From CAZAGD01 sp049699975 (GTDB lineage Bacteria > Desulfobacterota > SM23-61): 30,458 nt of DNA. Made by a program: the position numbers and the translations under genes. The notes under the pieces are model-generated. The model saw only the letters and a list, made by a program, of their open reading frames with translations. It did no database searches and was not told the DNA's origin. Each line of letters starts with the position of its first letter. Positions within the stretch are counted from its first letter, which is position 1. The stretch spans positions 1 through 30,458 of the forward strand of contig JBNAWB010000021.1 of assembly GCA_049699975.1 (NCBI GenBank), given 5' to 3'. Shown here in pieces: positions 30,354 to 30,458 of this stretch.

Positions 30354-30458
30354 GGATTTTGTAAATACGCGGCGAGACTGCTTTTTAAAGTCAAGCCCCT
30401 TTCTTTCTGACCGTCGATCAGTTTTAATTTTTCTCACCAGCAGGAGACAGGCGGGAGG

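Noticed and set aside
1..30458. CRISPR array, prophage, transposase, tRNA or rRNA genes
   Set aside because: No regularly spaced repeats, phage or transposase motifs, or tRNA-like T-arm contexts outside coding genes were seen by eye. A covariance or tRNA search was not possible here.

Overview
This window looks like a chromosomal segment of an anaerobic Gram-negative bacterium, most plausibly a deltaproteobacterial (Desulfobacterota-type) lineage. The Gram-negative call rests on a TonB-dependent outer-membrane receptor and a TctC-type periplasmic binding protein. The anaerobic call rests on IorAB, several radical SAM enzymes, a small 4Fe-4S ferredoxin and an NrfD-type membrane subunit. The taxonomic call is inference from gene content only. 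No rRNA, tRNA, CRISPR array, transposase or phage gene was seen.

Layout. (1) 76-3266, plus strand: a TonB-dependent receptor coupled to a secreted FmdE-domain protein, preceded by a 20-bp-phased direct repeat. (2) 3273-12054, minus strand: a long, tightly packed run reading iorA, iorB, ndk, a BaiN-type flavoprotein, rlmN, tatC and a cytoplasmic AmmeMemoRadiSam radical SAM enzyme, then 2-keto-3-deoxygluconate kinase and KDPG aldolase. (3) 12473-13159, plus strand: a compact thymidylate synthase of the archaeal/methanogen type. (4) 13211-14433, minus strand: a FabK/nitronate monooxygenase-type flavoprotein behind what reads as a complete Ile/Val attenuation leader: promoter, a 14-residue peptide with seven Ile/Val codons, competing stems and an intrinsic terminator. 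(5) 14729-17539, minus strand: an M16 peptidase pair (one active, one without the zinc motif) and a ferredoxin. (6) 17924-20661, plus strand: a histidine phosphatase, a YihY/BrkB membrane protein and an MFS transporter. (7) 20797-24974, plus strand: an FMN alpha-hydroxy-acid dehydrogenase followed by a TctCBA tripartite carboxylate transporter. (8) 25163-26214, plus strand: an orphan NrfD-like protein behind a sigma-54-like promoter and followed by a terminator. (9) 26383-30353, minus strand: FmdB zinc ribbon, DUF502 membrane protein, a Memo-AMMECR1 fusion, a second FmdB-type zinc ribbon, and a second AmmeMemoRadiSam radical SAM enzyme with a twin-arginine signal.

How the genes work together. 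IorAB with ferredoxin suggests fermentation of aromatic amino acids. KdgK plus KDPG aldolase form the last two steps of hexuronate breakdown. The hydroxy-acid dehydrogenase next to TctCBA suggests uptake and oxidation of a hydroxycarboxylate. The two most unusual parts are the Ile/Val attenuator upstream of a gene that is not an ilv gene, and an AmmeMemoRadiSam operon in which the radical SAM partner, and possibly the Memo-AMMECR1 partner, carry export or membrane-anchor sequences. A second, signal-less copy of the radical SAM enzyme lies about 20 kb away in the same window.
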